Shown: positions 17,692 to 27,669, numbered from the stretch's first letter. The stretch: DNA of 64,000 nucleotides from Mesorhizobium sp. WSM2240 (GCF_040438645.1 NZ_CP159256.1:310001-374000), one strand, 5' to 3'. Numbers and translations are program-made. The notes: generated by a model from the letters alone, not told the origin.

Positions 17692-18522
17692 TTACGCGGC
17701 CGTTCGGGACAGTGTGCAAGTCTCGACGAAGGTCGCGATATCATGGGCGAAGCGAGCGGGCTCCTCCCAATGGAATGCATGGCCGGCCCGGTCATAGATC
17801 AACAACTCGGCACACCCGATCCCGGCGAGGAGTACATCCTGATCCGAGCGCGAAAAGAATGCATCTTTTGCACCCCACGCTACGAGCGTTCGCGCCTCGA
17901 TCAGTGCAAGCTCGGGAGTATTGTCGCTATCAATCAATCCACGCAGTGCTTTCTTCCAGACATGAGCGGGAGTCTTGAGGCTCTCGCCAACAAAGGTTTC
18001 AAGAAGCGCACTCGGAATCGGTTGCGCAAGTGTGCTGCTTTGGAATTCAAATGCTAAATCCCTTCCCACCGGATCTTCAAGTTGCGAAACGCCCTCCCGC
18101 CAAAGCTCGTCCAGGGCGGCGTTGTCCGCGCCGGACGGAAACGAGCCCATAAGTACCAGTCCCGCGACTCGTTCGGGATGATCGATTGCGATCCGCTGGG
18201 CGATGAAGCTGCCCATCGAATGGCCAGCGATAACCGCGCGGCTTATGCCAAGCCTATCCATAAGCCCCACGGCATCAGAAGCAAAATCCGTTGGCGCGAA
18301 GCCGCCAGCGGGTTTAGCTGCCTCCCCGTGTCCCCTTTGCGTGAACGCGATGGCGCGGATCGAAGCCGGAAACTTCGATAGCACGGGTTCGAATGAACGC
18401 CAGCTATCGGTGATGCCGTGCAGGAGGAGCAGCGGCGTTGCAGCGGGATCTCCGTGCTCCACGCACGGGACCGAAAGACCGTTCTCGAGTGCGACGGTAT
18501 ATGATCTCAAATTTCCGTTCAT
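17692..18522 (-). CDS. Alpha/beta hydrolase (serine type)
   Basis: A 276-residue esterase/hydrolase. LLLLHGITDSWRSFEP forms the oxyanion region, AGHSMGSF is the nucleophile elbow with Ser, and DRAGHAFHWEEP near the end holds the catalytic His; an acidic partner lies in VAWGAKDAFF. The class includes 3-oxoadipate-enol-lactonases and C-C hydrolases. It is followed by a small unknown gene and preceded by a dead methyltransferase fragment. No substrate clue. Confidence 0.85.
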   Translation of the reverse strand: MNGNLRSYTVALENGLSVPCVEHGDPAATPLLLLHGITDSWRSFEPVLSKFPASIRAIAFTQRGHGEAAKPAGGFAPTDFASDAVGLMDRLGISRAVIAGHSMGSFIAQRIAIDHPERVAGLVLMGSFPSGADNAALDELWREGVSQLEDPVGRDLAFEFQSSTLAQPIPSALLETFVGESLKTPAHVWKKALRGLIDSDNTPELALIEARTLVAWGAKDAFFSRSDQDVLLAGIGCAELLIYDRAGHAFHWEEPARFAHDIATFVETCTLSRTAA

Positions 18523-18564
18523 GACTATTGTCCTTGGCTGTGGTGTGCCCCGGCCCGAATGCTT

Positions 18565-18690
18565 TCAGGCCGCTTCCAGGCAGTTGATGCAGATCTGCTC
18601 GATGTGCCTTGGTCCGTGCCGCAGCAGCCGCCGAGCACGTTGGCGTTGGGCAGCAGCGGGCGGAAGCCACGATAGCCCACGGGACGCGGG
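18565..18690 (-). pseudogene. Homocysteine S-methyltransferase C-terminal fragment
   Basis: The frame encodes LLPNANVLGGCCGTD, the zinc-binding GGCCG motif of homocysteine/betaine-type S-methyltransferases. One base is missing just after it: in the neighbouring phase the text continues RHIEQICINCLEAA and stops, exactly as these enzymes end. Everything upstream of the last ~45 codons is gone. Confidence 0.7.
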
Positions 18691-18754
18691 CTTTCGCGTG
18701 CCACAGGTCTATCCGCCCCGGCGCGATCCAAGGGCGGACAGGTTCAGCTCCGGC

Positions 18755-20137
18755 TTAGGGCCGGATGTTGTGGTTAACCCGGAAGAGATTCGCCGGATCG
18801 TATTTGCGCTTGACCGCGACGAGCCGCTCATAGTTGGCGCCATAGGCGGCACGCACGCGCGCTTCGCCCTCATCATCCATCATAAAGTTGATGTATGCGC
18901 CGCCATGCGGGTTGTGCTTGTGCACCGCTGCCCAATACTCGCTAGCCCAGCGCCTCAGCTCAGGCGCCTTCCTCGGGTCGGGATCAATGCCGGCGATGAC
19001 CATTGACCACCGCGCGCGCCGCGCGTTCCAGGCGGTGGCGTCCGGAGCGACCTCCTGAGCCGCTCCGTCGATGGGATAGAGATGCATCAGCGACAGCTCG
19101 CTCGGGCTTTTCGAGCCGTGCTCGGCATGAGCGGCGATGGCCGCATCGGACAGCTCGTCGACATAATCTCCCTTCCAGTACCACTGCAGGCCCTTCGGCA
19201 GCAGCGGATCGAACAGCGCCTGCAGATCGACGAAGGGCATCTGCATCATGCCGTCCATCAGCGGCTTGGGAAGCGTGTCGCGCGCGGGCTGCATCGCCTG
19301 GATGCCGTCCTCCTCCGCGCCGTTGTAGCAGCTGACCAGCGCACAGATGCGCCTTCCCCAGATTTCGCGAGGGAACGGATCGCAGGAAGGCACCGTCTTG
19401 ATGCCGAAGAACATCCCAAGCTCCCGCGGCGCTCCGGGCAGGAAGGCGCGGTACCAGCGCATGATCTCTGCGGCATGTGCAATGTCGTAGAAGATCGGCC
19501 CGGCATAGACATCCTTCGCCGGATGCGCCCGAAATGTGAAGCGCGTCACGACGCCGAAGTTGCCGCCGCCGCCGCGCAGCCCCCAGAATAGCTCCGGGTG
19601 TTCCTTCTCGTTTGCCGTCACGACGCTGCCGTCGGCCAGCACGATCTCGGCCGCAAGCAGATTGTCGATGGTGAGGCCGTGTTTGCGCGTGAGATGGCCG
19701 GTGCCGCCTCCCAGAGTCAGTCCGGCGATGCCCGTGGTCGAGACGAGGCCGGCCGGCACCGCCAGCCCATGAACGCTCGTGGCGCGGTCGACGTCGCCTT
19801 GGGTGCAACCGGCTTCGACGAGGACCCTGCGCGTTGTGGGATCGATATCGATCCGTTTCATCGGCGACATGTCGATGACCATGCCGCCGTCGCAACTGCC
19901 GAAGCCCGGACCGTTGTGGCCGCCGCCGCAAATGGCAAGAAGCAAATGCTTCTCTCGGGCATGATTGACGGCCGCGACGACGTCGGCGACCTCGGCGCAA
20001 GGGACGATCCAGCGCGGCCGCTTGTCGATCATGGCGTTGTAGAGCGCGCGAGCCTCTTCATAGGCCGGATGACTTCGGTCAATGAGGCTTGCGCGGAGTC
20101 GATCGGGGAGATCGTTCGAAGTAATTGACATATGCAT
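18755..20137 (-). CDS. FAD-binding oxidoreductase with BBE domain
   Basis: About 460 residues from the ATG at 20137 (GAGGG seven bases upstream); an in-frame start at 20266 would add 43 residues of no clear fold. The PCMH-type FAD domain shows RWIVPCAEVADVVAAV, CGGGHNGPGFGSCDGG (His is the usual flavin-linked residue), AGLTLGGGTGHLTRKHGLT and GGGGNFGVVT. The C-terminal berberine-bridge segment is KRKYDPANLFRVNHNIRP. Such enzymes oxidise alcohols, sugars or alkaloid-like amines with oxygen. It is transcribed alone, away from the DUF1127 promoter region. Confidence 0.87.
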   Translation of the reverse strand: MHMSITSNDLPDRLRASLIDRSHPAYEEARALYNAMIDKRPRWIVPCAEVADVVAAVNHAREKHLLLAICGGGHNGPGFGSCDGGMVIDMSPMKRIDIDPTTRRVLVEAGCTQGDVDRATSVHGLAVPAGLVSTTGIAGLTLGGGTGHLTRKHGLTIDNLLAAEIVLADGSVVTANEKEHPELFWGLRGGGGNFGVVTRFTFRAHPAKDVYAGPIFYDIAHAAEIMRWYRAFLPGAPRELGMFFGIKTVPSCDPFPREIWGRRICALVSCYNGAEEDGIQAMQPARDTLPKPLMDGMMQMPFVDLQALFDPLLPKGLQWYWKGDYVDELSDAAIAAHAEHGSKSPSELSLMHLYPIDGAAQEVAPDATAWNARRARWSMVIAGIDPDPRKAPELRRWASEYWAAVHKHNPHGGAYINFMMDDEGEARVRAAYGANYERLVAVKRKYDPANLFRVNHNIRP

Positions 20138-20309
20138 TTTTGCACCCTCAGCTTTTGAAGCAAGACGCGTCGACACCTCGGCCAAGACCAGATTGTCCGC
20201 CATGGGCTCTGGACATTCGCGTTTCGCCGGTTGAATCTGCCGCATCAGCGCGGCTCTTCTTGTCATACTCCGCTTTCATTTCAGACGTTTTTCGCTAGTG
20301 CTGTGGGAG

Positions 20310-20325
20310 TGTTTCGTTTGTTTCA
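20310..20325. promoter_or_regulatory. GTTTC-N4-GTTTC box (inverted copy 1)
   Basis: TGTTTCGTTTGTTTCA, a direct repeat of GTTTC with nine-base period. Its exact reverse complement occurs at 20477-20492, and related boxes precede the DUF1127 gene at 27460. The nine-base period suits a response-regulator dimer; use is inferred. Confidence 0.5.
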
Positions 20326-20476
20326 GAGGCGCGCTCGACGGGGACGATAGGCGGCAGTTTGTGGCTGGCCGGCGCATTGTGAGCACACCGCTCCCTGGGA
20401 ACTGAAACGCCGGGAAACCTAGGCGGAGGAGCATCCAGAACAGAGCTGACGATCCTTCAGCCGGCTGTGTCAGCTG

Positions 20477-20492
20477 TGAAACAAACGAAACA
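20477..20492. promoter_or_regulatory. GTTTC-N4-GTTTC box (copy 2, reverse complement)
   Basis: TGAAACAAACGAAACA, the exact reverse complement of 20310-20325, placed 95 bases before the DUF1127 gene at 20588. It is followed by a GAAAAACGGCTGAAACA stretch that also recurs (GAAAAACGCCGGAAACA) before the other DUF1127 gene. Confidence 0.55.
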
Positions 20493-20587
20493 ATTCGCCG
20501 GCGTTGCGGAAAAACGGCTGAAACAAGGATGGCTTAAATCAAACAGCACCGTTTGTTCGAAGCAGCCTTAATCAATGGAGTACTGCA

Positions 20588-20776
20588 ATGTCTTCGCTAA
20601 CGCCAAGAATGCGAGCGGCTTACCGCTCTTTCCGGAGCTACCGGGCCCGTCGCCTGGCGGAACGGACCCTCGCGGCAATGGAGGATGCTCTCCTCAAAGA
20701 TATCGGGATCAGCCGGTCGGAGATCGATGCGGTGGTCCGCGGCCTGAAACCCGGCCATGAAGACAAGGCGGGCTGA
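20588..20776 (+). CDS. DUF1127 small protein
   Basis: A 62-residue basic protein of the DUF1127 family, with the YRARRLAERTLAAM stretch and the signature LKDIGISRSEID. Short alphaproteobacterial DUF1127 proteins bind RNA and affect sRNA turnover or phosphate and stress responses in Agrobacterium and Rhodobacter. The ATG at 20588 sits eight bases after GGAG; the sequence AATGGAG-N2-CTGCAATG is shared with the second DUF1127 gene. The TPR-protein gene follows after four bases, so they form one unit. Confidence 0.85.
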   Translation: MSSLTPRMRAAYRSFRSYRARRLAERTLAAMEDALLKDIGISRSEIDAVVRGLKPGHEDKAG

Positions 20777-20780
20777 AACC

Positions 20781-22487
20781 ATGAAACGTTCCTTGTTCCA
20801 CCTTTTGGCCTGCACGAGCCTCGCCGCCGTTCTGGCGTCTGCGGCCAATGCCCATGACTCGGGCCTTCCGCACGGCCAAGCCGAGGCGGCGGCAGCGGTT
20901 GAAAAGGCCGCGACCGACGTCCCGCTGTTTGAGAACCTCGGCAGCCACTCCTATCCGGTCACGACGGCCAACCCGCTGGCTCAGGCCTATTTCGATCAGG
21001 GCCTGCGCTGGGCATGGGCGTTCAACCACGCCGAGGCGCAGCGCGCCTTTCAGACGGCGCAGAAGCTGGACCCGACCTGCGCCATGTGTTTTTGGGGCGA
21101 GGCTTACGTCCTCGGGCCCAACATCAATGCCGGCATGGGGCCGGAAGCGGCTGCGAAAGCCGCCGAAGCCGCCGCTAAAGCGCGCCGGCTCGCGGAACAC
21201 GTCTCAAGCCGCGAAAAGGACCTCATCGACGCTCTCGCCAAGCGCTACAGCGCCGACTCCTCGGCCGACCAAAGCGCCCTTAACCAGTCCTATGCCGCGG
21301 CGATGGCGAAGGTAGTCGAACGCAATCCGCAGGACGACGAGATCGCAACGCTCTACGCCGACGCGCTGATGAACCTGATGCCCTGGGATTACTGGCTTGA
21401 CGGCGGAGCAACGCCAAGGCCGGACACGATCAGGCTTGTGGCCTCACTGGAGCGGGTGCTGGCGCGCAATCCGGATCATGTCGGAGCGATTCACCTCTAT
21501 ATCCATGCCGTCGAGGCATCCATGGCGCCGGAGACGGCCGAGCCCTTCGCCGACCGCCTCGCCGCCCTCATGCCCGGCGCCGGCCACATCGTGCACATGC
21601 CCTCGCACATCTATCACAAGGTTGGGCGGTGGGTGGATAGCCTGGAGATCAACCGCAAGGCGGTGGCCGCGGACGAGGCCTATTTCGAGCGCGTCGGCGT
21701 CCAGCCGGAGACCACGCCCGGCGTCTACACCGACGGCTACTATCCGCACAACCTGCATTTCCTGATGACCTCCGCACAGATGGCGGGCGACGTCGAGGCA
21801 ATCGCCGAGGCCACCAAAAAGCTCGATTCGCTGGTCTCCAACGCCATGGCCAGCAAGGTGGGAGGGTTGCAGCCGATCAAGGCGGCCAGCTATTTTGCCC
21901 ACGCCCAGTACAGCGATCCCAAGGTCATACTCGCGCTGCCGGCGCCGGCGAACGCTCTGCCCTATGTCGAGGCGACGTGGCGATACGCGCGCGGCATCGC
22001 CTTTGCCGCGACGGGAGCGAACGATGCGGCCGGCGCAGAGATCGCCGCGATCCGCAAACTCGCCACCGAAACCGATTTTTCGGTTGAGATGGCCGGAGGC
22101 CTTCCCGCGCCGGATCTCCTGGAACTGGGCGCGCTGATCGTCGAGGCCCGCATCGCCCAGCACCAGGGCAATCTCACGGAATCTCGGAGCAAGCTGGAGG
22201 CGGCGGTCGCCATCGAGGACGGCCTCGCCTATATGGAGCCGGCCTACTGGTATTATCCGGTCCGACAGACCCTAGGGGCGGTGTACATGGCCATGGGCGA
22301 GCATGAGGCGGCCGTGGCGGCCTTCGAGCATGTCCTGGAGCAGACCCCAAACAACGCCTGGGCGTTGTGGGGCCTGCGCGAGGTTTTCCGCAGGACCGGC
22401 AGGGCAGCCGACGCCGAAGAGATGGATGCGCGCTTCAAGGCCGCCTGGGTGGGAGCGCCGGATTTTCTCGGCATCGAACTGCTCTGA
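20781..22487 (+). CDS. Secreted tetratricopeptide-repeat protein
   Basis: A 568-residue protein. It has a Sec signal peptide (MKRSLFHLLACTSLAAVLAS, cleavage near ANA-HD), then helical repeats: YFDQGLRWAWAFNHAEAQRA with AQKLDPTCAMCFWGEA, PDHVGAIHLYIHAVEAS with HMPSHIYHKVGRW, and a last TPR NNAWALWGLREVF. Histidines and Cys-X2-Cys in the repeats recall periplasmic TPR proteins found next to metal or peptide genes. The start at 20781 is chosen over the in-frame ATG at 20757 because it begins the signal peptide. Partners unknown. Confidence 0.85.
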   Translation: MKRSLFHLLACTSLAAVLASAANAHDSGLPHGQAEAAAAVEKAATDVPLFENLGSHSYPVTTANPLAQAYFDQGLRWAWAFNHAEAQRAFQTAQKLDPTCAMCFWGEAYVLGPNINAGMGPEAAAKAAEAAAKARRLAEHVSSREKDLIDALAKRYSADSSADQSALNQSYAAAMAKVVERNPQDDEIATLYADALMNLMPWDYWLDGGATPRPDTIRLVASLERVLARNPDHVGAIHLYIHAVEASMAPETAEPFADRLAALMPGAGHIVHMPSHIYHKVGRWVDSLEINRKAVAADEAYFERVGVQPETTPGVYTDGYYPHNLHFLMTSAQMAGDVEAIAEATKKLDSLVSNAMASKVGGLQPIKAASYFAHAQYSDPKVILALPAPANALPYVEATWRYARGIAFAATGANDAAGAEIAAIRKLATETDFSVEMAGGLPAPDLLELGALIVEARIAQHQGNLTESRSKLEAAVAIEDGLAYMEPAYWYYPVRQTLGAVYMAMGEHEAAVAAFEHVLEQTPNNAWALWGLREVFRRTGRAADAEEMDARFKAAWVGAPDFLGIELL

Positions 22488-22526
22488 CCAGCACTCAACG
22501 TGCCGGCCTTGTCCTCGGCTCAGAAA

Positions 22527-22563
22527 CGTGCCGCAGCCTCGCCACCCCGGCGGCTGCGGCACG
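22527..22563. terminator. Strong hairpin after the TPR gene
   Basis: CGTGCCGCAGCC and GGCTGCGGCACG form a perfect 12-base stem around a 13-base loop, 40 bases after the TPR stop codon. No T run follows, so it may act as an mRNA 3' end protector or a factor-dependent stop between two convergent units. Confidence 0.55.
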
Positions 22564-22759
22564 GATCATATCGAGCAGACATGCTTGGGCCTGCACGCCC
22601 CTGCCTTGCAGCGCCCAGACCTTTTTGTAGAAGCGCAGAGCAACGCAGCGTGGATCCCGGAAATCGAAAGGTTGAGCAACTGCATCGCCCTGGAGCCACA
22701 AAGTCGTGATACGGAAGTCGCGAAGGCTGGCCGGCTGCGTCGACCGAGCGGCGGCGTGC
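22564..22759. other. Intergenic stretch between convergent genes
   Basis: No protein-like frame with a ribosome site and no repeat that I recognise. Confidence 0.35.
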
Positions 22760-23482
22760 TCAAGAGTAGAGATAACCCATGCCGCGGATCGTCCTGATCA
22801 CCTCCGGCTTGGAGGGATCGACCTCAATTTTCTTCCGCAGCCGCGAAACGCGAATGTCGATGCTCCGATCGAAGGGATCCCATCCGCGGTCATGGGCTAG
22901 TTCTAGCAGTTGATCGCGGTTGAGTATTCGTCCGCGGTGTTCGCTGAATACCTTCAGAAGCCGGAACTCCATCGCGGTGATCGCTATTTCGACCCCCTCG
23001 GCGTCGTATAATGTGTGTGCCTCCGGGTCGAAGCGGCACTTGCCGAACTGCACGTGGCGACGGCTTGGGCTGCTCGTCTTCTCCGCAGCTCTTTCGTTAG
23101 CCGACGTCCTGCGCAGCACGGCCTTCACCCGCGCCAGCAGCTCCCGCAAGTCCACGGGCTTTGCAATATAGTCGTCGGCGCCGACCTCCAGTCCGACCAC
23201 GCGGTCGACGATCTCCGCGGAGCCGGTGAGCATGATAATGGCAACGTCTGAGTGCTCGCGTAGATATCGCGCCAGGGAGAGGCCATCCTCACCCGGCATT
23301 CCGATATCCAATATGACCACGTCGACGTGCTGACTATCAACGAGTTCACGCAGGGCAGGACCCGCGTTGGCTGGTGTCACGGCATAACCATGACGCTCCA
23401 GATATTCCGCCACCATGTCACGGATATCAGGTTCGTCATCACAGACAACAACGTGCGCGCGCGTCGTCAAAGTATCGACCAC
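22760..23482 (-). CDS. OmpR-family response regulator
   Basis: A 240-residue regulator. The receiver (about 8-122) has the acidic pair DDEPD, phospho-acceptor Asp59 in VVILDIGMPGEDG, Thr in MLTGS and Lys108 in YIAKPVD. The DNA-binding winged helix (about 140-238) shows EFRLLKVFSEHRGRILNRDQLLE and DRSIDIRVSRLRKKIE. It lies just downstream of a large hybrid kinase on the same strand (gap 58 bases), its probable partner. OmpR-type regulators bind direct repeats, which fits the GTTTC boxes nearby, but that link is inference. Confidence 0.92.
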   Translation of the reverse strand: MVDTLTTRAHVVVCDDEPDIRDMVAEYLERHGYAVTPANAGPALRELVDSQHVDVVILDIGMPGEDGLSLARYLREHSDVAIIMLTGSAEIVDRVVGLEVGADDYIAKPVDLRELLARVKAVLRRTSANERAAEKTSSPSRRHVQFGKCRFDPEAHTLYDAEGVEIAITAMEFRLLKVFSEHRGRILNRDQLLELAHDRGWDPFDRSIDIRVSRLRKKIEVDPSKPEVIRTIRGMGYLYS

Positions 23483-23540
23483 CGAGCAAATAGCCTAATG
23501 GAAAGCCTCCCCTGAAGTGACATGCAAATCAACGGAGCTG

Positions 23541-26500
23541 TCAAGTATTGTTGTTGACCATCTTGAAAACAAACGACCGGAGCTCGGCTGGTTTGATCGG
23601 CTTCTCAAGATACGGCCGTTTCGTGGCGCGCAGGAAAACCTGCGCGTCCGGGCTGATTGTGTCCCCTGTTAGGAAGGCCAGCCTGTCGAGTTCGGCTGGA
23701 TGGAGATTGGCAATGCGGTTGAACAATCCGCGTCCATCCATGTTCGGCATTTTTAGGTCGCTTAGAATCAGCGCGAACGTACGATTCTCGAGTTGCCGCA
23801 ATGCCTCTTCGCCAGATCTGGCAATGGTGACCTGGAAACCATCTCGCCTGAGCACCTCGCCGATCAGGTCACCCACTTCCTCTTCATCATCGACTACCAG
23901 ACAGGCAACACCCGTCGAATTCGGAAGCTCGTCAGCGACGATTTCGGCGTGTTCGTCGATCCTTTCCGAAGCAGGCAGCGAAAGTATGAAGGTCGAGCCG
24001 CCGCCTTCGGATGACTCCACCTCGATGGTTCCTCCATGCGATTGAACAATCCGGTGGCAGAAGGACAGTCCGATCCCAGTCCCGGCTCCAATCTCTTTCG
24101 TCGTGAAGAACGGTTCAAAAATGCGGGGAAGTATTTCCTTGGGAATTCCCGGACCGGTATCGGCCACGCTGACGACCACGTTGCCGGTCCTCGGGTGAAG
24201 TCGCGTCGAAATCGTTATCGTCCTTCGACCTTCCCAGCCGTGCAGCGCCTGCTCGGCGTTGACAAGCAGATTGATCAGCACCTGACCAAGCTGGTCGGGG
24301 TCCGCCCAGATCGGGGGCAGGCCAGGTTCAAGATGAACTGAAAGCCCGATGTCCGACGATCTGATCGAATAGCTCGCCACCTCGACCGCCTCGGAAATGA
24401 TGTCGTCGATTGCAACGTTGGAGGTCCGCGTTGGCTGCTGTCTGGCCATGGCCAGAAAAGTCTTGACGATCCTGGCGCAACGTTCGGCCGCCTTGCTTAT
24501 CTTGTCGGCGCGTTCGGCCGTCTTGACGTCGGTTGTTGTTTCCTTCAACAGCAGCGACAGCCCCAGCACCGCCGAGAGCGGGTTGTTCAACTCGTGCGCG
24601 ACGCCCGCCAGCAATCCTCCGAGCGCGGACAATTTCTCGTTCTGGTGCAGCGTCTCGCGCTGCCGCTCGAGTTCCTGCTGCATTTCGATGCGGTCGGTAA
24701 GATCGTAGGTGTGGGAAACGATGACCCTCTCGCCGTGGAAATCGATCAGCCGGGAAGAAATCGAACACCAGCAGGTTCCACCATCCTTGCGTTTGAGCTG
24801 GGTTTCGAAATCGTCGACCAGTCCCTTCGCGAGCAGCCGCTGGACATATCGCTTCCGCTCCGAAGGATCGACATAGTAGTCGACGGCGCTGGCGACTTCG
24901 CCCAGCAGTTCAATGGTGGCGGGGCTGCGGTAGAGCAGCTTCCCGTCATGCGCGCGGGTCATCTGGATGTTGACCGGGCAAGCTTCGAGCACCTTGCGGA
25001 CCAGCGCGTCCGCTTCTTTGGCAGCCTCCTCGGCCCGCTTGCGTTCTGTGATGTCGACACGGGTGACTACGAACCCGCCTTCACGGGTCGGACAATTCGA
25101 GACGAAGAACCAGCCGCCGTCCGTGTGACGGAACTCCTGCTGCCGGAACTCGCGGCGATCCCTTGCCCTTTCGGCCAGCCATTCATCGATCTTGTCTCGA
25201 GGGACCGGAAACTGGTTGCGCTCCGCGGTCACGCGGAGGAACTCGAACCAGTTCACGCCGGGAACGAGTACATCCGCGCTTATGGCATGCATCTGTCTGT
25301 ACCTGCTGTTGGCCAGCACCAGGCAATCGTGCTTGTCGTAAAGGGCAAATCCTTCGGCCAGAGATTCGATCGCGTCGATCAGCCGCTCGTTGGCTTTGCG
25401 CGTTTCTTCCTGGGCGGCGATCATGTCGGTGATGTTCGTCGTGTTGGACACGATCACCTGCCGTCCCTGGAACTCGATCAAGCGAGCGGAAACGGAACCC
25501 CAGAAGACCTTGTTCCCGGTGTCGTACTGCTGGACCCGAAAATCGTCGATTCTTCCCCTCTCCATCAGGGTCTGGACCAATATTCTGCTGTATTCGGGGT
25601 CGACATAGTGGTCGGTGATTTGCGGGCGGTCTCCGTAGAGATCCTTGGTGGCAGGGTTGCGGTAGAGCGTTTCTCCTTCGATCGTGGTCATGTGTATCGG
25701 CGAAGGGCAGGCATCGAGCACTCTTTGCAGCAGCGCCGTGGCGTCGCGCTCGACAGCCTCGGCCTTCTTGCGCGCGCTGATGTCGGCGCGAGTAACGACG
25801 AATCCGCCAAGATCGGTGGGATGTATCGATACCGAATGCCATTTGCCGTCGGTAAGCGGAACTTCGAAATGCGAGTGGAACCCGATCCGGTTCTGCATTC
25901 GCTCTTCAAGCCATTCCTCCTCCCGTCCAATCGCGTTGCGGTACACGCCCCGCTTGGCAGATTCGCGGAGGAGTTTGGCCCACTCCACGCCTGGCTCGAC
26001 GAGATCCCGCACCGAGTGGTTCAGCTCGCGGTAAAGGCTGTTGCACATGACCAGCCGATGATCTTCGTCATAAAGCGCGAATCCTTCCGACAATGATTCA
26101 ACGGCATTTGCGAGCATCTCCCGCGCGACCGCGACTTCACCGTCGCGTTGCCTTTGCTTTGTAACATCGGCGATGCCCGCCAAAACCACTCGCCGGCCCT
26201 GGAAATCGACAACCCTGAGGTTGCCCATTGCCCAGAATTCCTGGCCGTCGGCTCTTCTCAGCAGCGCCTCGCAATTTTCGACGACGCCGTTTTGCAAGAG
26301 CTCCCGGTTGATCTCTCGGTGCTTCTCGGGGTCGACAAAGTAGTCGCCGAGCCGCACCGTCTCGCTCTGCGCTTTTTTGTTCCATCCAAGCAGCCGTTCG
26401 GCAGCATTGCTCTGGTGTATCAGTTCCCCCGAACTCGCGTCGTTCATCCATACCGGCAACGGGTGATGCTTGATCAGGAAACCGAACAGGTCCTCGCGCC

Positions 26501-27221
26501 TTTTCCGCTCGGTGATGTCCAATACGCCGATGACCAGCGCAGGGAGCCCGCGATAGACAGCGCGACGGCAGTTTGTCGAGCACCAGGCGGTCGAGCCGCC
26601 TGTGCTTCTGAGCTGGATTTCGTGATCCCGCACAAGCTCACTTTTGCTGGCCAGCGAACCGATTTCATCGAATTCGCCCGGATTCACAAAATGATCCGTC
26701 AGGAATTGCGGTTCGTTCGGCGCCCATTTACGGCCAAGCAGGTTTGACGCATCCAGGCTTTCATAGAAGATTTGCCCGCTTTCCTCGTCCACCACCCAAA
26801 CGGGCAGCGGATGACTGTCGGTGATGCAGCGGAATATCTCCGCGTTTTCATGGTGCGCGGTCTGCGCTCGCTTCATGTCGGTGATGTCGACGCTGACCAG
26901 GGCAACGCCACCGTCCGGCCTGGGATGTGCCGTGAGCAGTTTCCACTGTCCGTCCAGCGTTTCCGCTTCGACCGGCGTCTTATCGGTTTGTTTCCAGCGC
27001 GCCGCGGCGCGTTCGGCGAATGCATCGCCAGGCTCGATCGGCCGGCCATCGAAACTTCTGAGACATGTGAGGGCTTCCGCAACGACGGCATCCAGCCGCT
27101 CGATCGCTTCGTGATGGAGCCGGGGGCCTCCAAATATCTCCGGATTGCCGTCCACGAGAACATTGTCGGCGTCAAAAAGGGCATAGCCTGTTTGCGTGGA
27201 CGCGATGGGATTAGGCTGCAT
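23541..27221 (-). CDS. Seven-PAS cytoplasmic hybrid sensor histidine kinase
   Basis: A 1226-residue sensor. By repeated landmarks I count seven PAS domains in the first ~840 residues: [100 protein letters not shown] and [20 protein letters not shown]. Then come the H-box [18 protein letters not shown]-box [13 protein letters not shown]-boxes ADTGPGIP and [10 protein letters not shown], and a C-terminal receiver (from ~1105) with VVDDEEE and Asp in [11 protein letters not shown]. No membrane segment or signal peptide, so it senses something inside the cell. The response regulator gene follows. Confidence 0.93.
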   Translation of the reverse strand: MQPNPIASTQTGYALFDADNVLVDGNPEIFGGPRLHHEAIERLDAVVAEALTCLRSFDGRPIEPGDAFAERAAARWKQTDKTPVEAETLDGQWKLLTAHPRPDGGVALVSVDITDMKRAQTAHHENAEIFRCITDSHPLPVWVVDEESGQIFYESLDASNLLGRKWAPNEPQFLTDHFVNPGEFDEIGSLASKSELVRDHEIQLRSTGGSTAWCSTNCRRAVYRGLPALVIGVLDITERKRREDLFGFLIKHHPLPVWMNDASSGELIHQSNAAERLLGWNKKAQSETVRLGDYFVDPEKHREINRELLQNGVVENCEALLRRADGQEFWAMGNLRVVDFQGRRVVLAGIADVTKQRQRDGEVAVAREMLANAVESLSEGFALYDEDHRLVMCNSLYRELNHSVRDLVEPGVEWAKLLRESAKRGVYRNAIGREEEWLEERMQNRIGFHSHFEVPLTDGKWHSVSIHPTDLGGFVVTRADISARKKAEAVERDATALLQRVLDACPSPIHMTTIEGETLYRNPATKDLYGDRPQITDHYVDPEYSRILVQTLMERGRIDDFRVQQYDTGNKVFWGSVSARLIEFQGRQVIVSNTTNITDMIAAQEETRKANERLIDAIESLAEGFALYDKHDCLVLANSRYRQMHAISADVLVPGVNWFEFLRVTAERNQFPVPRDKIDEWLAERARDRREFRQQEFRHTDGGWFFVSNCPTREGGFVVTRVDITERKRAEEAAKEADALVRKVLEACPVNIQMTRAHDGKLLYRSPATIELLGEVASAVDYYVDPSERKRYVQRLLAKGLVDDFETQLKRKDGGTCWCSISSRLIDFHGERVIVSHTYDLTDRIEMQQELERQRETLHQNEKLSALGGLLAGVAHELNNPLSAVLGLSLLLKETTTDVKTAERADKISKAAERCARIVKTFLAMARQQPTRTSNVAIDDIISEAVEVASYSIRSSDIGLSVHLEPGLPPIWADPDQLGQVLINLLVNAEQALHGWEGRRTITISTRLHPRTGNVVVSVADTGPGIPKEILPRIFEPFFTTKEIGAGTGIGLSFCHRIVQSHGGTIEVESSEGGGSTFILSLPASERIDEHAEIVADELPNSTGVACLVVDDEEEVGDLIGEVLRRDGFQVTIARSGEEALRQLENRTFALILSDLKMPNMDGRGLFNRIANLHPAELDRLAFLTGDTISPDAQVFLRATKRPYLEKPIKPAELRSFVFKMVNNNT

Positions 27222-27310
27222 ATTCGTTTCCCCTTTACGCGCGCGTAGTCCTCCGAGGGCGGATATTAGGTTCTCATTGTTTCAATATGTGTTCAGCTGC
27301 CGCCTAATTT

Positions 27311-27324
27311 GTTTCAACTGTTTC
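27311..27324. promoter_or_regulatory. GTTTC-N4-GTTTC box upstream of DUF1127 gene 2 and kinase
   Basis: GTTTCAACTGTTTC repeats GTTTC with the same nine-base period as the boxes at 20310 and 20477. It lies between the divergent kinase and DUF1127 genes. A further single TTGTTTCA is at 27277-27284. Confidence 0.5.
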
Positions 27325-27350
27325 GGCCCAAGGCGCCGTCGCCGGCGGAC

Positions 27351-27366
27351 GTGAACAAACGAAACA
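27351..27366. promoter_or_regulatory. Variant of the GTTTC box
   Basis: GTGAACAAACGAAACA matches the box at 20476-20492 with one A missing, and is followed by AGAAAAACGCCGGAAACA as in the first DUF1127 promoter. So the two promoters share a composite element of about 45 bases. Confidence 0.5.
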
Positions 27367-27429
27367 TCTCTCCAGTGTCTCAGAAAAACGCCGGAAACAC
27401 GAATGATCTAGATTTAGCAGTGCCCCCGA

Positions 27430-27444
27430 TTGGAACTGTTCCAA
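27430..27444. promoter_or_regulatory. 15-base perfect palindrome in the DUF1127 leader
   Basis: TTGGAAC-T-GTTCCAA lies 15 bases before the start codon. It can form a short hairpin just ahead of the ribosome site or act as an operator. It has no counterpart before the other DUF1127 gene. Confidence 0.4.
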
Positions 27445-27459
27445 CAATGGAGCTCTGCA

Positions 27460-27669
27460 ATGCCTGCTCTGACCATTGGATTTTCGAACAGCGCTGGCAA
27501 GACGCTGGCCTCGAGATTGCGGATGGCATTCGACCCGTTCCGCACTCGGCCAAGCCGCCCGACTGTTGCGAGCTTTGCCGGACTGGACGATCACATCCTG
27601 AAAGATATCGGGCTTACGCAAAGCGCAATTCTCTCGCGGGTCTATGGTTCGAGAATCGAAAGGACATAG
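27460..27669 (+). CDS. DUF1127 small protein, second copy
   Basis: A 69-residue protein with the DUF1127 signature LDDHILKDIGLTQSAI near the end and a basic N-terminal half. The ATG at 27460 is chosen over an upstream in-frame ATG because the context ATGGAGCTCTGCAATG copies the start context of the gene at 20588. It is divergent from the seven-PAS kinase. Probable RNA-binding or regulatory small protein; the family is known, the role here is not. Confidence 0.78.
   Translation: MPALTIGFSNSAGKTLASRLRMAFDPFRTRPSRPTVASFAGLDDHILKDIGLTQSAILSRVYGSRIERT

Noticed and set aside
24594..26096. A 500-codon open frame on the plus strand
   Set aside because: It is antisense to the seven-PAS kinase and its sequence is the mirror of PAS repeats, not a protein family.
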